A DNA stretch of 64,000 nt from Ignavibacteriota bacterium (GTDB lineage Bacteria; Bacteroidota; Ignavibacteria; Tepidaquicellales; Tepidaquicellaceae), in NCBI GenBank assembly GCA_016218085.1, contig JACREY010000008.1:186001-250000 (forward strand), given 5' to 3'. How positions within the stretch are numbered: position 1 is the stretch's first letter; each line of letters starts with the position of its first letter. Positions 53,574 through 60,575 of the stretch are shown one piece after another. Made by a program: the position numbers and the translations under genes. The notes beneath the pieces were generated by a model, which was given only the letters and a program-made list of their open reading frames with translations, was not told the origin of the DNA and ran no database searches.

Positions 53574-53588
53574 ATACGAGACTCGTAT
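53574..53588. promoter_or_regulatory. operator-like palindrome ATACGAG-A-CTCGTAT
   Basis: A perfect inverted repeat with 7-base arms and one central base, abutting the start codon of the wHTH-type gene. A dimeric repressor bound here would block the operon. Confidence 0.7.
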
Positions 53589-53596
53589 AAAATAAA

Positions 53597-53622
53597 CAAA
53601 AAAACCGTAATTTTATATACGG
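53597..53622 (-). terminator. intrinsic terminator (leftward)
   Basis: CCGTA and TACGG (plus 53605-53609 and 53618-53622) form the stem and the minus strand continues with seven T. It ends the operon of the two hypothetical genes upstream. Confidence 0.75.
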
Positions 53623-53733
53623 CTTTTTGTACCTAACCCTTTTATTATTAATGTAGTTATTATCTAAATACGAACTGACATTATTAGTATTTTATACTAT
53701 CTTAATAAAAGGTTTTTTGGGTGGGACGTGGGT

Positions 53734-54168
53734 TTATCCTTGCTTTATCAACCAATCCAAATCTACTAGCACATTAGTTGGCAAACTAAACGTTTCATTA
53801 TTGCCCTTTAATTCACTATATGTAATTAGAGGTACATCAATCTCAATCTCTTGCTTCAGTAGCTTTTCAATTTCTTTCTTGTATTTTTCCTCATTTTCAG
53901 GCTTCACTTTATACCTACCGGTAAATACTTTATTTCCGTCTAGTACTTTTTCTCCAAGTTCCTTAATCTTTTGATTACTAATTTCTGTGTAACTTTGATA
54001 TTCATTTCTTGCCTTCTTAATTATCGGCACTAATTTCCATTGAGTAACAACTCCAAGTCCTTCTTTTTGGCCTAATAGAATTAAAGAATCTAAGGATTCC
54101 ATAATTGTTTTTAGAGATATTTTCATAGGTATACCTGTGATTAAATTTTTAAAATTCTTCTTAGACAT
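53734..54168 (-). CDS. hypothetical phage protein
   Basis: A 144-residue helical protein with a charged middle (RYKVKPENEEKYKKEIEKLLKQEIEIDVPLITYSEL). The Met at residue 15 (MKISLKTIMESLDSL) is an alternative start. Not recognised; the tail suggests a small phage helper protein. Confidence 0.6.
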   Translation of the reverse strand: MSKKNFKNLITGIPMKISLKTIMESLDSLILLGQKEGLGVVTQWKLVPIIKKARNEYQSYTEISNQKIKELGEKVLDGNKVFTGRYKVKPENEEKYKKEIEKLLKQEIEIDVPLITYSELKGNNETFSLPTNVLVDLDWLIKQG

Positions 54169-54172
54169 AGTT

Positions 54173-54397
54173 TTAATCTAATAATGTTAATTTATCTACT
54201 CCAACAAAAGTTATCTTCTTTTTCATCAAACTCCAATACTTCTGAGTTCTAACTTCAATAGAAGCCCCTTTGCCTTGCTTTTTACCTCCGAAGGTAGAAG
54301 CTTCAATTTTCCGGATTATACCATTACAGACAAATGGTTTTCCGTTATAAGGCTTGCAAGTCCACTGGACTTTATCACCAATATGAATCGATTTCAT
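54173..54397 (-). CDS. small SH3-like hypothetical protein
   Basis: A 74-residue beta-rich basic protein (IHIGDKVQWTCKPYNGKPFVCNGIIRKIEAST) resembling SH3-type domains. Five bases before the next gene. Its own extended -10 promoter lies about 75 bases upstream. Confidence 0.6.
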   Translation of the reverse strand: MKSIHIGDKVQWTCKPYNGKPFVCNGIIRKIEASTFGGKKQGKGASIEVRTQKYWSLMKKKITFVGVDKLTLLD

Positions 54398-54471
54398 ATA
54401 TTATTTTTTATTCCCTATTAAAATCAGGGTTTGTTTTTATTAAACCACACTTCGAGTGAAAGTCATTGAGC

Positions 54472-54480
54472 ATTATAACA
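54472..54480 (-). promoter_or_regulatory. extended -10 promoter TGTTATAAT
   Basis: The minus-strand string TTAATGTTATAATG is identical to that before the 190-base RNA at 51.0 kb. It lies directly after the terminator at 54.49 kb and before the small SH3-like gene. Confidence 0.6.
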
Positions 54481-54488
54481 TTAAGCAT

Positions 54489-54621
54489 AAAAAAAGGCTG
54501 GAAAGCCCCCTCCTGACCATCCAGCCTGCTGTTCTTATAGCAAGTGGTAGCCTGCCGCTGTCAAGCCCCTTGTGGGCTTTACTGCGGAAAGGCTCTTGCT
54601 AAAATTAATTGCTGGCTGGAT
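54489..54621 (-). ncRNA. structured RNA ending in a terminator with competing antiterminator
   Basis: Minus strand: ATCCAGCC (plus 54614-54621), then a stem-loop TAGCAAG/CTTGCTA with inner AGCC/GGCT, CCGC/GCGG and AAGCCC/GGGCTT pairs, then GGCTGGAT (plus 54519-54526), then CCAGCCT (plus 54495-54501) and seven T. GGCTGG can pair either with the upstream ATCCAGCC (antiterminator) or with downstream CCAGCC (terminator). It is either a self-terminating small RNA or an attenuator for the genes to its left. No coding frame lies in 54398-54694. Confidence 0.65.
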
Positions 54622-54694
54622 TGTGCTGTTGGGAATTATGCTGTTGTCTAAAGAGCTCTTGCGATATTGACTTTCTTAACGAGAATGTGTGGTA

Positions 54695-55183
54695 TTATTT
54701 TATAATTATTGGTTGATAATTCGTATATTCTAAGGATATAAGTTTATTGTATCCACTTAGTATTTTATTAAAACCTGGCTCATTCCTTCTATGATCTGTA
54801 TCATGAAAATGCCCGTGGTAATTTATATCAAAATATCCGTCCCAAGCTATAGGAAAATGAGTGAAACACATTTTTTTACCAAACATATTTATATCAATTC
54901 TATCAGCAACAACGTCCCAACCATTTTCTAAATAAAATTTAGTAGATTTTTTGTCGTGATTCCCTCTTATTAAATATGTTTTACATTTAAGATTTTCCTT
55001 AAACCAATTGTTGCTTTCTATGTCATTTCCAATACAAACATCTCCCAAATGAATCAATAAATCATCTTCTTTTACAATACTTATTAATCCTTTCTTTATT
55101 TTTTCTTCAAAATTTTGAGGTCTACCGTATTGAATTAATTGCTTGTGATTAAAATGTGTATCTGTAGTCAATATTAATCTCAT
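54695..55183 (-). CDS. calcineurin-like metallophosphoesterase
   Basis: A 162-residue enzyme with the full metal-binding set: TDTHFNH (D8, H10), HLGDVC, RGNHD, THFP and HGHFHD. Such phage proteins hydrolyse phosphodiesters or nucleotides; the size matches small YfcE/MJ0936-like members. No signal peptide. Substrate unknown, perhaps 2',3'-cyclic ends or signalling nucleotides. Confidence 0.88.
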   Translation of the reverse strand: MRLILTTDTHFNHKQLIQYGRPQNFEEKIKKGLISIVKEDDLLIHLGDVCIGNDIESNNWFKENLKCKTYLIRGNHDKKSTKFYLENGWDVVADRIDINMFGKKMCFTHFPIAWDGYFDINYHGHFHDTDHRRNEPGFNKILSGYNKLISLEYTNYQPIIIK

Positions 55184-55188
55184 AAAAA

Positions 55189-55623
55189 TTACTTTATTAA
55201 TTCTACCATTAATTTTTGCTTACCGAATTTTTTTGCCGCTTCAATATCCTTATCAAAACTTATATCAAATCTTCCATTATACTTACTAGCCGTCCAATCC
55301 ATACAGGTATAAACTTTATTTTTAATCTTAACCTTTAAGCCTTGAGGAATATTTCTCGGACAAGCGATTACATCTGTTCGACCGCAAATGTAACCTGACT
55401 TTGCCATACAAGGATTGCCGTCTGTCTGTTCCGATACTGTATTAAATCCCGTAACAGTAGCCTCAAAGGTCTTATTTTTGTTTATAGGAAGCGTAAAGTA
55501 GTTTGGTGGAGTTACATAGCTTTCATTATTTTTATACATCCAAGTACGCGCTATAACTATATTTAAGCCTACCAATATTACAATTAGTAAAAAAAGTATT
55601 ACATCGAGTTTACGGTCTTTCAT
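55189..55623 (-). CDS. membrane-anchored 3D-domain protein (double-psi barrel)
   Basis: A 144-residue protein with one N-terminal membrane helix (about 7-27) and a C-terminal 3D-like domain: ATVTGFNTVSEQTDGNPCMAKSGYICG, IACPRNIPQGLKVKI, MDWTASKYNGRFDISF. The three Asp of lytic-transglycosylase-type 3D domains are partly present. It probably acts on peptidoglycan outside the membrane. The start at MKDRKLDV was preferred over the ATG seven codons upstream because of less overlap. Confidence 0.7.
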   Translation of the reverse strand: MKDRKLDVILFLLIVILVGLNIVIARTWMYKNNESYVTPPNYFTLPINKNKTFEATVTGFNTVSEQTDGNPCMAKSGYICGRTDVIACPRNIPQGLKVKIKNKVYTCMDWTASKYNGRFDISFDKDIEAAKKFGKQKLMVELIK

Positions 55624-55867
55624 ACTTATTTTTTTTAATAACATCTCTAGTAATTTCTGACCACGTCAATTCAACATTAGCTTTTCCATTCCAAATACTA
55701 AATAAATCTATAAGAGCTATTGAAAGTTTTACAGTTGTTCGGTTGTACATATTACCAATGACTTCGTTCACACCTCTCGCAAAATCTATGTTTCGGGAAG
55801 AATAAACGGAATATAAAATTATAAAAGCTAAGTTTGAATATTGCGAAGTGTTTATAACACATTCCAT
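55610..55867 (-). CDS. hypothetical phage protein
   Basis: An 85-residue protein (MECVINTSQYSNLAFIILYSVYSS) with no recognised domain. It slightly overlaps the 3D-domain gene. Confidence 0.5.
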   Translation of the reverse strand: MECVINTSQYSNLAFIILYSVYSSRNIDFARGVNEVIGNMYNRTTVKLSIALIDLFSIWNGKANVELTWSEITRDVIKKNKYERP

Positions 55868-55947
55868 TAAAAATTGACATAATTATTAATATTTATACTT
55901 GATATTTAAATCTGGTAAGATTATTTTATAAAAAAGAGGGGAATAAC

Positions 55948-56142
55948 ATGTCTAATAAAAAAGAAAAAAAAGAATCTAGAGAATTACTAAAGTCCTATCT
56001 TAAAAGCGAGGGTCTAAAAGATGATGATTCAATAGATAGGAGTCTTGATGAATACGAAGAAAGAGGAAAAGATAATTTAGGCGATACAGGTGAAGATAGT
56101 TCTAATGATGATCCTAATGATAGTTGTGGTGCTGGTGACTAA
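55948..56142 (+). CDS. small acidic protein
   Basis: A 64-residue protein; the second half is nearly all Asp, Glu, Ser, Asn and Gly (GEDSSNDDPNDSCGAGD). A strong AGAGGGG ribosome-binding site precedes it and a possible promoter TTGATA-17-TATTTT lies upstream. One of few plus-strand genes in this block. Strongly acidic small phage proteins can be DNA mimics or inhibitors; this is speculation. Confidence 0.6.
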   Translation: MSNKKEKKESRELLKSYLKSEGLKDDDSIDRSLDEYEERGKDNLGDTGEDSSNDDPNDSCGAGD

Positions 56143-56192
56143 CTTGGTTAGTATTCCATTCTTACATTCAAACAACTATCATTAAATATTTC

Positions 56193-56585
56193 TTATAAAT
56201 CCGCTTCGTCAGGATTTGGCAGATTAATATTAAAGTCAGCCATTTTCCTTGCTATCTTTTCCATGTACTCCATAAACTCAAAAGTATTAAGACTTGTCGT
56301 GCTTTTGACGATAGGAAACTTTTTGCTTCTGTCAGTCAAGAACATTGCCTTAAAAGTTGAATGTAAATCCTCAGGTTCCTCTCCAATCTCATTACCGATA
56401 CATGTTAGCCATATCCAGTATAAAGAGTTTTGTTTGGTGCTTCTTGATCTATAATACTTCTTTACTGATACTAAAACTTTCTGTCCGTTAAGATTATTTA
56501 AATAAGTTTTAAATAATTCTAGTCTCTTGAAGTTTAACTGTCCTTTTTCTACATCAGCTAAAAATGTGGGGATTATCTTTGCCAT
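56193..56585 (-). CDS. NinB-like recombination protein
   Basis: A 130-residue protein with the pattern KKYYRSRSTKQNSLYWIWLTCIGNEIGEEPEDLHSTFKAMFL and TTSLNTFEFMEYMEKIARKMADFNINLPNPDEA, found in NinB/Orf-family ssDNA-binding recombination proteins. It would help phage recombination with the Rad52-like and SSB-like proteins encoded just upstream. Confidence 0.72.
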   Translation of the reverse strand: MAKIIPTFLADVEKGQLNFKRLELFKTYLNNLNGQKVLVSVKKYYRSRSTKQNSLYWIWLTCIGNEIGEEPEDLHSTFKAMFLTDRSKKFPIVKSTTSLNTFEFMEYMEKIARKMADFNINLPNPDEADL

Positions 56586-56605
56586 AAATTAGTTATTTTT
56601 GTATG

Positions 56606-56827
56606 CGGCTTGTTTCGCGGCAAGTCGTCCATGTCGAGGCACTATCATGGAATTGATGAGAAATGTACGGTTGAGCGACAGCCAGATTTAAAACAAGCGA
56701 ACAATGTTAATTTACATTGAGCCCAGGGTAATACTCTGGACCGTGGCTCTTATAGCCATTTTGATTAAAATCTTGTGGTTATAATCCAAAAGGTTTCCAC
56801 CGTCAATTTACCGGCGGTGGTTTTTTT
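56606..56827 (+). ncRNA. structured RNA on the opposite strand to its neighbours
   Basis: Helices: 56606-56612/56621-56627; 56629-56633/56646-56650; AATGT/ACATT around 56703-56718; 56720-56723/56745-56748 enclosing the 7-bp 56723-56729/56733-56739; 56752-56758/56776-56782 with an inner ATTTT/AAAAT hairpin; and the terminator. GACCGTGG (56739-56746) could alternatively pair with CCACCGTC (56797-56804), seven of eight positions, and undo the terminator. No coding frame. All flanking genes run the other way. No clear promoter was found. Confidence 0.6.
56797..56827 (+). terminator. rightward terminator of the opposite-strand RNA
   Basis: CCACCG (56797-56802) pairs with CGGTGG (56815-56820), followed by seven T; there is no T-run on the other strand. 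Confidence 0.8.
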
Positions 56828-56930
56828 ATTTACTTCTGCTATTCCGTCTTTCCTCTTTTAATGTTCTCGCAACTTTTTTATTAAACTTATTTAAGGCGGC
56901 TCTTAATTTTTTCCTAAAGCTTCTTTTCAT
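56826..56930 (-). CDS. tiny basic peptide
   Basis: A 34-residue frame, MKRSFRKKLRAALNKFNKK then VARTLKEERRNSRSK. Its ATG overlaps the stop of the preceding gene by ATGA, which supports translation by coupling. Strongly basic, perhaps nucleic-acid binding. Below standard length thresholds. Confidence 0.45.
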   Translation of the reverse strand: MKRSFRKKLRAALNKFNKKVARTLKEERRNSRSK

Positions 56931-57262
56931 ACATCATAATGACTTAACCTTTTAGGTTGAATAGCGAATAATTGTGGCTGTTTTGATTGAATATGAACTT
57001 TAGTTAAATTTTCGACTTCCCCTTTAGGAAGTTGGACCGGCTTATAGCCCTGTACTGGCTTTGTTCTTTCCTTTGGTACTCTTTCAATCAAACCACTTTC
57101 TTCAATCTGTCTTAAACGGCGCTCTCCATTAGAGATTTTATAAGAAACCATTATACCATCTGAATTTTTATGCTTTAAGGAAACCGTGTACTCGTTTAAA
57201 CCATTAATAGACACAAAGCCTCTGGCATCTATGTAATTTTTTAATTCATCAGCTAAAGACAT
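56927..57262 (-). CDS. hypothetical protein with helix-turn-helix-like part
   Basis: A 111-residue protein from MSLADELKNYIDARG. The N-terminal half is a likely winged helix (SYKISNGERRLRQIEESGLIERV) and the C-terminal half Lys/Pro/Gln-rich. The upstream part of the frame overlaps the SSB-like gene and was left out. Confidence 0.58.
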   Translation of the reverse strand: MSLADELKNYIDARGFVSINGLNEYTVSLKHKNSDGIMVSYKISNGERRLRQIEESGLIERVPKERTKPVQGYKPVQLPKGEVENLTKVHIQSKQPQLFAIQPKRLSHYDV

Positions 57263-57263
57263 A

Positions 57264-57536
57264 TTAAAAAGGTACGTTATCAGTATTAGTTTCTTCAGTT
57301 CCATTATTCTCTGCTTCGTCGTAATTTATAACAGGCTCTGAACCTTGCTGTGGCTGACTTTCTGCTCTAGCTTCTTGTTCAAAAACAAAAAAACTTTCAC
57401 TTGGTATTAGGTTTAACGTAATAAACCTTTTTCCGTCGTCAGTTTCTTTTAAAGTACCGACCTTAAACCATTTATTTATTGGTTTGTTTTCTCTGTCTGT
57501 ATAAGTGTGCTTTGAACAAATATCAAAATATTTCAT
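57264..57536 (-). CDS. SSB-like phage protein
   Basis: A 90-residue protein. The front half, FDICSKHTYTDRENKPINKWFKVGTLKETDDGKRFITLNL, is a common phage/plasmid beta-barrel unit. The back half is acidic and ends in NTDNVPF, matching the DxxPF tip by which single-strand-binding proteins recruit partners. Located between the Rad52-like and wHTH-like genes, it probably protects single strands during recombination. Confidence 0.65.
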   Translation of the reverse strand: MKYFDICSKHTYTDRENKPINKWFKVGTLKETDDGKRFITLNLIPSESFFVFEQEARAESQPQQGSEPVINYDEAENNGTEETNTDNVPF

Positions 57537-57540
57537 AATT

Positions 57541-57993
57541 TTAACTTAGTGAATTAATATAATCAGTTAAGTCGTAAATTCTCTTTCCTATATCATCAAT
57601 ACAGTAAGGAAAATTATTCTTTGTTTTAATCTCGTTAGCTTTGACATACTTTATATCAAGATCATATAAGAAACGACCGACACCCCACTTAACAGCCGCA
57701 CGCTTAAAGCTATCGCTAGCTTCACCCTTTTGTGCTTCCATATTACTTTCCGTACCGCAGTCCCACTTCCATACCCACTCATTATCAATTTTAATACCGA
57801 TACCGGCATAAACATTACCTTTGACTTCCTTATAATCTGATTGCCAATTTTCAGCGCCTAAAACCTCGTCTAGCAATTTCATTACATCTCGGCTATCAAT
57901 ATAAGCAACGCATTGAGCCATTGGCTTATTCTTTGAGAAAGATTGAACTCTCCATTGATAAGGAATTTCTTTTGTTAGTTGTTTTATATCCAT
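57541..57993 (-). CDS. Rad52/22-family annealing protein
   Basis: A 150-residue protein from MDIKQLTKEIPYQWRVQS with the Rad52/22 core: VAYIDSRDVMKLLDEVLGAENW, YAGIGIKIDNEWVWKWDCG and KGEASDSFKRAAVKWGVGRFLYDL. Phage members (Sak type) anneal single strands for recombination and replication. The upstream Met five codons earlier would overlap the preceding gene. Confidence 0.87.
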   Translation of the reverse strand: MDIKQLTKEIPYQWRVQSFSKNKPMAQCVAYIDSRDVMKLLDEVLGAENWQSDYKEVKGNVYAGIGIKIDNEWVWKWDCGTESNMEAQKGEASDSFKRAAVKWGVGRFLYDLDIKYVKANEIKTKNNFPYCIDDIGKRIYDLTDYINSLS

Positions 57994-57997
57994 ATTA

Positions 57998-58162
57998 TTA
58001 AATCCCATAAGGGAATAAAGCGGCTACAGTTATTAAGATTGAGAACATTATTATAAGCATTATTATCCAGTGTCTATTTAGCCAATTATCTTTTTTATAT
58101 TTCATTATTTCTATTGGTACATTATAGATAGGATTAAATTGTCGCCAAGTTTTTTGATACAT
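57998..58162 (-). CDS. small membrane protein
   Basis: A 54-residue protein with a polar first half (MYQKTWRQFNPIYNVPIEIM) and one membrane helix (WIIMLIIMFSILITVAALF). It starts one base after the stop of the preceding small gene and ends four bases before the Rad52-like start, so it is embedded in the early operon. Function unknown. Confidence 0.55.
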   Translation of the reverse strand: MYQKTWRQFNPIYNVPIEIMKYKKDNWLNRHWIIMLIIMFSILITVAALFPYGI

Positions 58163-58163
58163 A

Positions 58164-58307
58164 TTAGTGTCCTCGATTATCTTTCCACTCTTGAAGTTGG
58201 CGTTCTGCTTCTGGGTCTTCTTCTTCAGTTCTTAGATCTTTTCTTAATTTTAAATCTTTATCAGCCCACTTCTTTCTAATGGATTTTGAAAATTTATATT
58301 TTTTCAT
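58164..58307 (-). CDS. small charged protein
   Basis: A 47-residue peptide, MKKYKFSKSIRKKWADKD then a Glu/Arg-rich helix. Chained closely to both neighbours (one and one base gaps). No recognised family. Confidence 0.5.
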   Translation of the reverse strand: MKKYKFSKSIRKKWADKDLKLRKDLRTEEEDPEAERQLQEWKDNRGH

Positions 58308-58308
58308 A

Positions 58309-58515
58309 CTAGAAAAATTTAGCTACCTCTGGACCAACTACTGCTTTAAAAATATTCAATCCAATATTTTCAGTAGGTATTTCTACCTCACATTTAAGGC
58401 TTCCGTCTGGGTTAAATAAATTATGCTCGACCTTTTTCTCATAAGAAGCAATATCATCAAAAGGCTTTAATCCTCTTTCCTCACAACGAACAATGTGATT
58501 TGACGTTTTACTCAT
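58309..58515 (-). CDS. hypothetical early protein
   Basis: A 68-residue protein with no recognised domain (HIVRCEERGLKPFDDIASYEKKV). Second gene after the strong early promoter, preceded by the ribbon-helix-helix gene. Confidence 0.52.
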   Translation of the reverse strand: MSKTSNHIVRCEERGLKPFDDIASYEKKVEHNLFNPDGSLKCEVEIPTENIGLNIFKAVVGPEVAKFF

Positions 58516-58519
58516 AGAC

Positions 58520-58672
58520 TTAGTTTAAAAGGTTTATAATATAGGTTTCTAAATCCTCCTGCATTGTCCGACCTTTAGATATCATTAAAGCTTTATATCT
58601 CTTTAATGTTTCTGGGGTAAGCTTTAATCGAATTGTTTTAGGTGGTTCAAGTTTCCAACGAGGTTTTGGCAT
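58520..58672 (-). CDS. ribbon-helix-helix (Arc/MetJ-like) regulator
   Basis: A 50-residue protein, KTIRLKLTPETLKRYKALMISKGRTMQEDLETYIINLL, with the beta strand plus two helices of RHH DNA-binding proteins. It is the first gene behind a perfect promoter and likely represses it. Too short for most gene callers. Confidence 0.68.
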   Translation of the reverse strand: MPKPRWKLEPPKTIRLKLTPETLKRYKALMISKGRTMQEDLETYIINLLN

Positions 58673-58694
58673 AGTTTTAAATCTTTATATAATC

Positions 58695-58722
58695 ATTATA
58701 GCATACCTATTAATCCTGTCAA
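58695..58722 (-). promoter_or_regulatory. consensus early promoter
   Basis: Minus strand TTGACA (plus 58717-58722), 16-base spacer, TATAAT (plus 58695-58700) with extended TGC. Its core TAGGTATGCTATA equals that of the large-RNA promoter at 26.6 kb. It drives the RHH gene and the recombination operon behind it. Confidence 0.88.
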
Positions 58723-58805
58723 GCACTTATAAATAAAGGGGTTTTTAATGATTTTGCGGAATTGTATAACATTACAGAGCAAAATAAATTAGGTTATCCA
58801 CAATT

Positions 58806-58833
58806 AAAAAGACTGTCTATTCTCAAGACAGCC
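58806..58833 (-). terminator. terminator after radC
   Basis: CTGTCT/AGACAG stem (plus 58826-58831 with 58813-58818) and a T-run on the minus strand. Confidence 0.72.
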
Positions 58834-58867
58834 TTATTAAAGAACGATTTTGTTAATTGGCCTCCTT

Positions 58868-59398
58868 TTAAATTAATCCTTTATTTTTGAGTGAACAGTA
58901 AGAGTTGCCAGTGAAGACAATATGATCTATTAATTCTATTCCTAATATCTTTCCTGCTTCATATATTCGCTTGGATATTTTTATATCATCTTCGCTAGGG
59001 GAACAATCACCAGAGGGGTGGTTGTGAGCAATCATTATACTTGCTGAATGTTTTTTGATAGCCAGTTCAAATACTTCTCTCGGGTGTACAAGACTTGACG
59101 TCAAAGTACCGACACTTATTACTTCAACCGTAATTATCCTGTTTCTGACATCTAAACAGCATATAATAAAATGTTCTTTAAAGTAATCAGTAACTTTATC
59201 TTTAAACATTTTAAAAGCGATTGAAGGCTCTGTAATAGCCTCCGTTGTAACCCTTAACTTTTCCGCTACTATGGCTTCGTCTTTGACAAGTACCGGTCTT
59301 ATTATCTCATCAACTACTTTAGTCATGGGTTTTCTTGTTTCTTTTCCTATACGATAAAGTATAGGAATTAAATCGGGTTTAATTTTAGGTGTGTACAA
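58868..59398 (-). CDS. RadC-like JAB/MPN domain protein
   Basis: A 176-residue protein with the JAMM zinc motif HNHPSGDCSPSEDD and catalytic-type surroundings (VHPREVFELAIKKHSASIMIAHNHP). TTG start behind AAAGGAG. The helix-hairpin-helix part of chromosomal RadC is missing, as in mobile-element forms. Lies directly after ardC in an operon with a structured leader. Function of such proteins is unsettled; a role in mobile-DNA establishment is likely. Confidence 0.85.
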   Translation of the reverse strand: MYTPKIKPDLIPILYRIGKETRKPMTKVVDEIIRPVLVKDEAIVAEKLRVTTEAITEPSIAFKMFKDKVTDYFKEHFIICCLDVRNRIITVEVISVGTLTSSLVHPREVFELAIKKHSASIMIAHNHPSGDCSPSEDDIKISKRIYEAGKILGIELIDHIVFTGNSYCSLKNKGLI

Positions 59399-59401
59399 AA
59401 T

Positions 59402-60172
59402 TTACTCCTTTCCTAATATTAGATTTAAGATTTTTTCAACATCTGATACTACTCTAAGGACTGCCGTTTGAGGAGTGATTTTCAAATCTTTGGCGTAGTG
59501 TTCTATGTAGTGGTAGGAGTTTCCGAAATACTTATTGCCGTCTTTGCCAACGATATTACAGAGAGCATGGGCTCCTAGTTCGGCAATAATTTCTTGAAGC
59601 GGATCCTGACCTTGTTTTAGTTTTCCCTTTATTTTCTCGTCGGCAACATGAACCAGTTCATGAAAGAATGTTTTTTCTTCAGGAGTGGCTAAGGCGATTA
59701 CTTTTTTGTTTGGCTGATAATATCCATAGTGTTCGTAATTTCCGGGGATAGCTGTTACAGAAATTCCCCATTCGGAGGCTCTTTTAAGCAAGGGTAGTTT
59801 CGGCAATTCAATATTTTGATAATCAAGAGTCTGGCCGTCAGTGTCCTCAAGTCTAAAAACATTTCCCGATACAAAACCGACTAGCACTGGGACTTCTTCG
59901 CCTTTGTCATTTTTATTCTTTTTAAAGTAGGGGACAAGTATCGTAAATGATTTTGCTCCCTTTTTAACAAAGCGATTAACATTATGCCACTGACGATAAC
60001 CTCTTGCGTCCTTTGTACCTGAGAAAAACATTATGAGGTGATTCATCAAACTCCATTTAGCAGAGGGTATATTAGGAATGGGAAACATCGAATAGGCAAT
60101 TGCTTCAGGTATATCAGAACCTCTGAACTGCTCGATAACTCTGTCTAATATCTGTTTTACTTTGGGGAGCAT
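59402..60172 (-). CDS. ardC: ArdC-like antirestriction protein
   Basis: A 256-residue protein. The N-terminal ssDNA-binding ArdC domain (WSLMNHLIMFFSGTKDARGYRQWHNVNRFVKKGAKSF) is joined to a zincin-like metallopeptidase domain with HExxH as FHELVH and Glu in EIIAELGAHAL. It protects incoming DNA from host restriction in conjugative elements and phages. Strong AAGGAGG ribosome-binding site. An attenuator-like leader precedes it. Confidence 0.85.
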   Translation of the reverse strand: MLPKVKQILDRVIEQFRGSDIPEAIAYSMFPIPNIPSAKWSLMNHLIMFFSGTKDARGYRQWHNVNRFVKKGAKSFTILVPYFKKNKNDKGEEVPVLVGFVSGNVFRLEDTDGQTLDYQNIELPKLPLLKRASEWGISVTAIPGNYEHYGYYQPNKKVIALATPEEKTFFHELVHVADEKIKGKLKQGQDPLQEIIAELGAHALCNIVGKDGNKYFGNSYHYIEHYAKDLKITPQTAVLRVVSDVEKILNLILGKE

Positions 60173-60197
60173 AACTCCTCCTTTCTTGACGGATATT

Positions 60198-60331
60198 AAA
60201 AAACCGAATGCGCCCGTCTTAACGCTATCCGGCTGTATCTTTAAAGCAACGGAGACCTCGTTCTTATCAAGGTGGAATTTTACCTTGATAGGAAAAGAGG
60301 TGTTGCTAAAATTAAAAAGACTGGATAGCGT
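60198..60331 (-). promoter_or_regulatory. attenuator-like structured leader of ardC-radC
   Basis: Minus strand: ACGCTATCC (plus 60323-60331) pairs with GGATAGCGT (60222-60230), enclosing AGCAAC/GTTGCT, ACCTC/GAGGT and a 9-bp TATCAAGGT/ACCTTGATA hairpin. The 3' arm GGAT is also needed for CCGGAT/ATTCGG (plus 60227-60232 with 60204-60209), which is followed by TTTTTT. The two folds exclude each other, as in riboswitch or protein-controlled attenuators. The ligand is unknown. The gene starts 26 bases after the T-run. Confidence 0.72.
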
Positions 60332-60352
60332 GTTTGTTAAGGTGCTAACTAG

Positions 60353-60363
60353 ATTATAGCATA
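60353..60363 (-). promoter_or_regulatory. extended -10 promoter of ardC operon
   Basis: TATGCTATAAT on the minus strand, related to the other phage promoters. A TTGACT further upstream is spaced 21 bases, too far. A GACTT/AAGTC inverted repeat overlaps the spacer and may be an operator. Confidence 0.65.
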
Positions 60364-60407
60364 GACTTGTCGCTTAATAAGTCAAGCTTATTAATAATGT
60401 CTTGTTC

Positions 60408-60575
60408 TTATAATTCTAATTCAATAATACGGTTACCAAATGTATAATCTTTTAAAGCTAAAAGTTCTTTCTTCTCACTGGTAACAATTTCAAGTTCTTT
60501 AATCAGTAATACCTTTAATACGTCCTTAATCCAAGTCTGCGTACCGTATATTTTTCCATTATATTCAATGATCAT
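60408..60575 (-). CDS. small hypothetical protein
   Basis: A 55-residue protein, MIIEYNGKIYGTQTWIKD then a helix (LKVLLIKELEIVTSEKKELLAL). Its ATG overlaps the preceding stop (ATGA), so it is translationally coupled to the wHTH/nuclease-like gene. Not recognised. Confidence 0.52.
   Translation of the reverse strand: MIIEYNGKIYGTQTWIKDVLKVLLIKELEIVTSEKKELLALKDYTFGNRIIELEL

Noticed and set aside
54640-54720. TTGACT...TATTAT as a rightward promoter
   Set aside because: The spacer is about 20 bases and no rightward gene or RNA follows.
60162-60359. 65-codon plus-strand frame opposite the ardC leader
   Set aside because: Lies wholly within the structured leader and opposes its promoter; no start signal.
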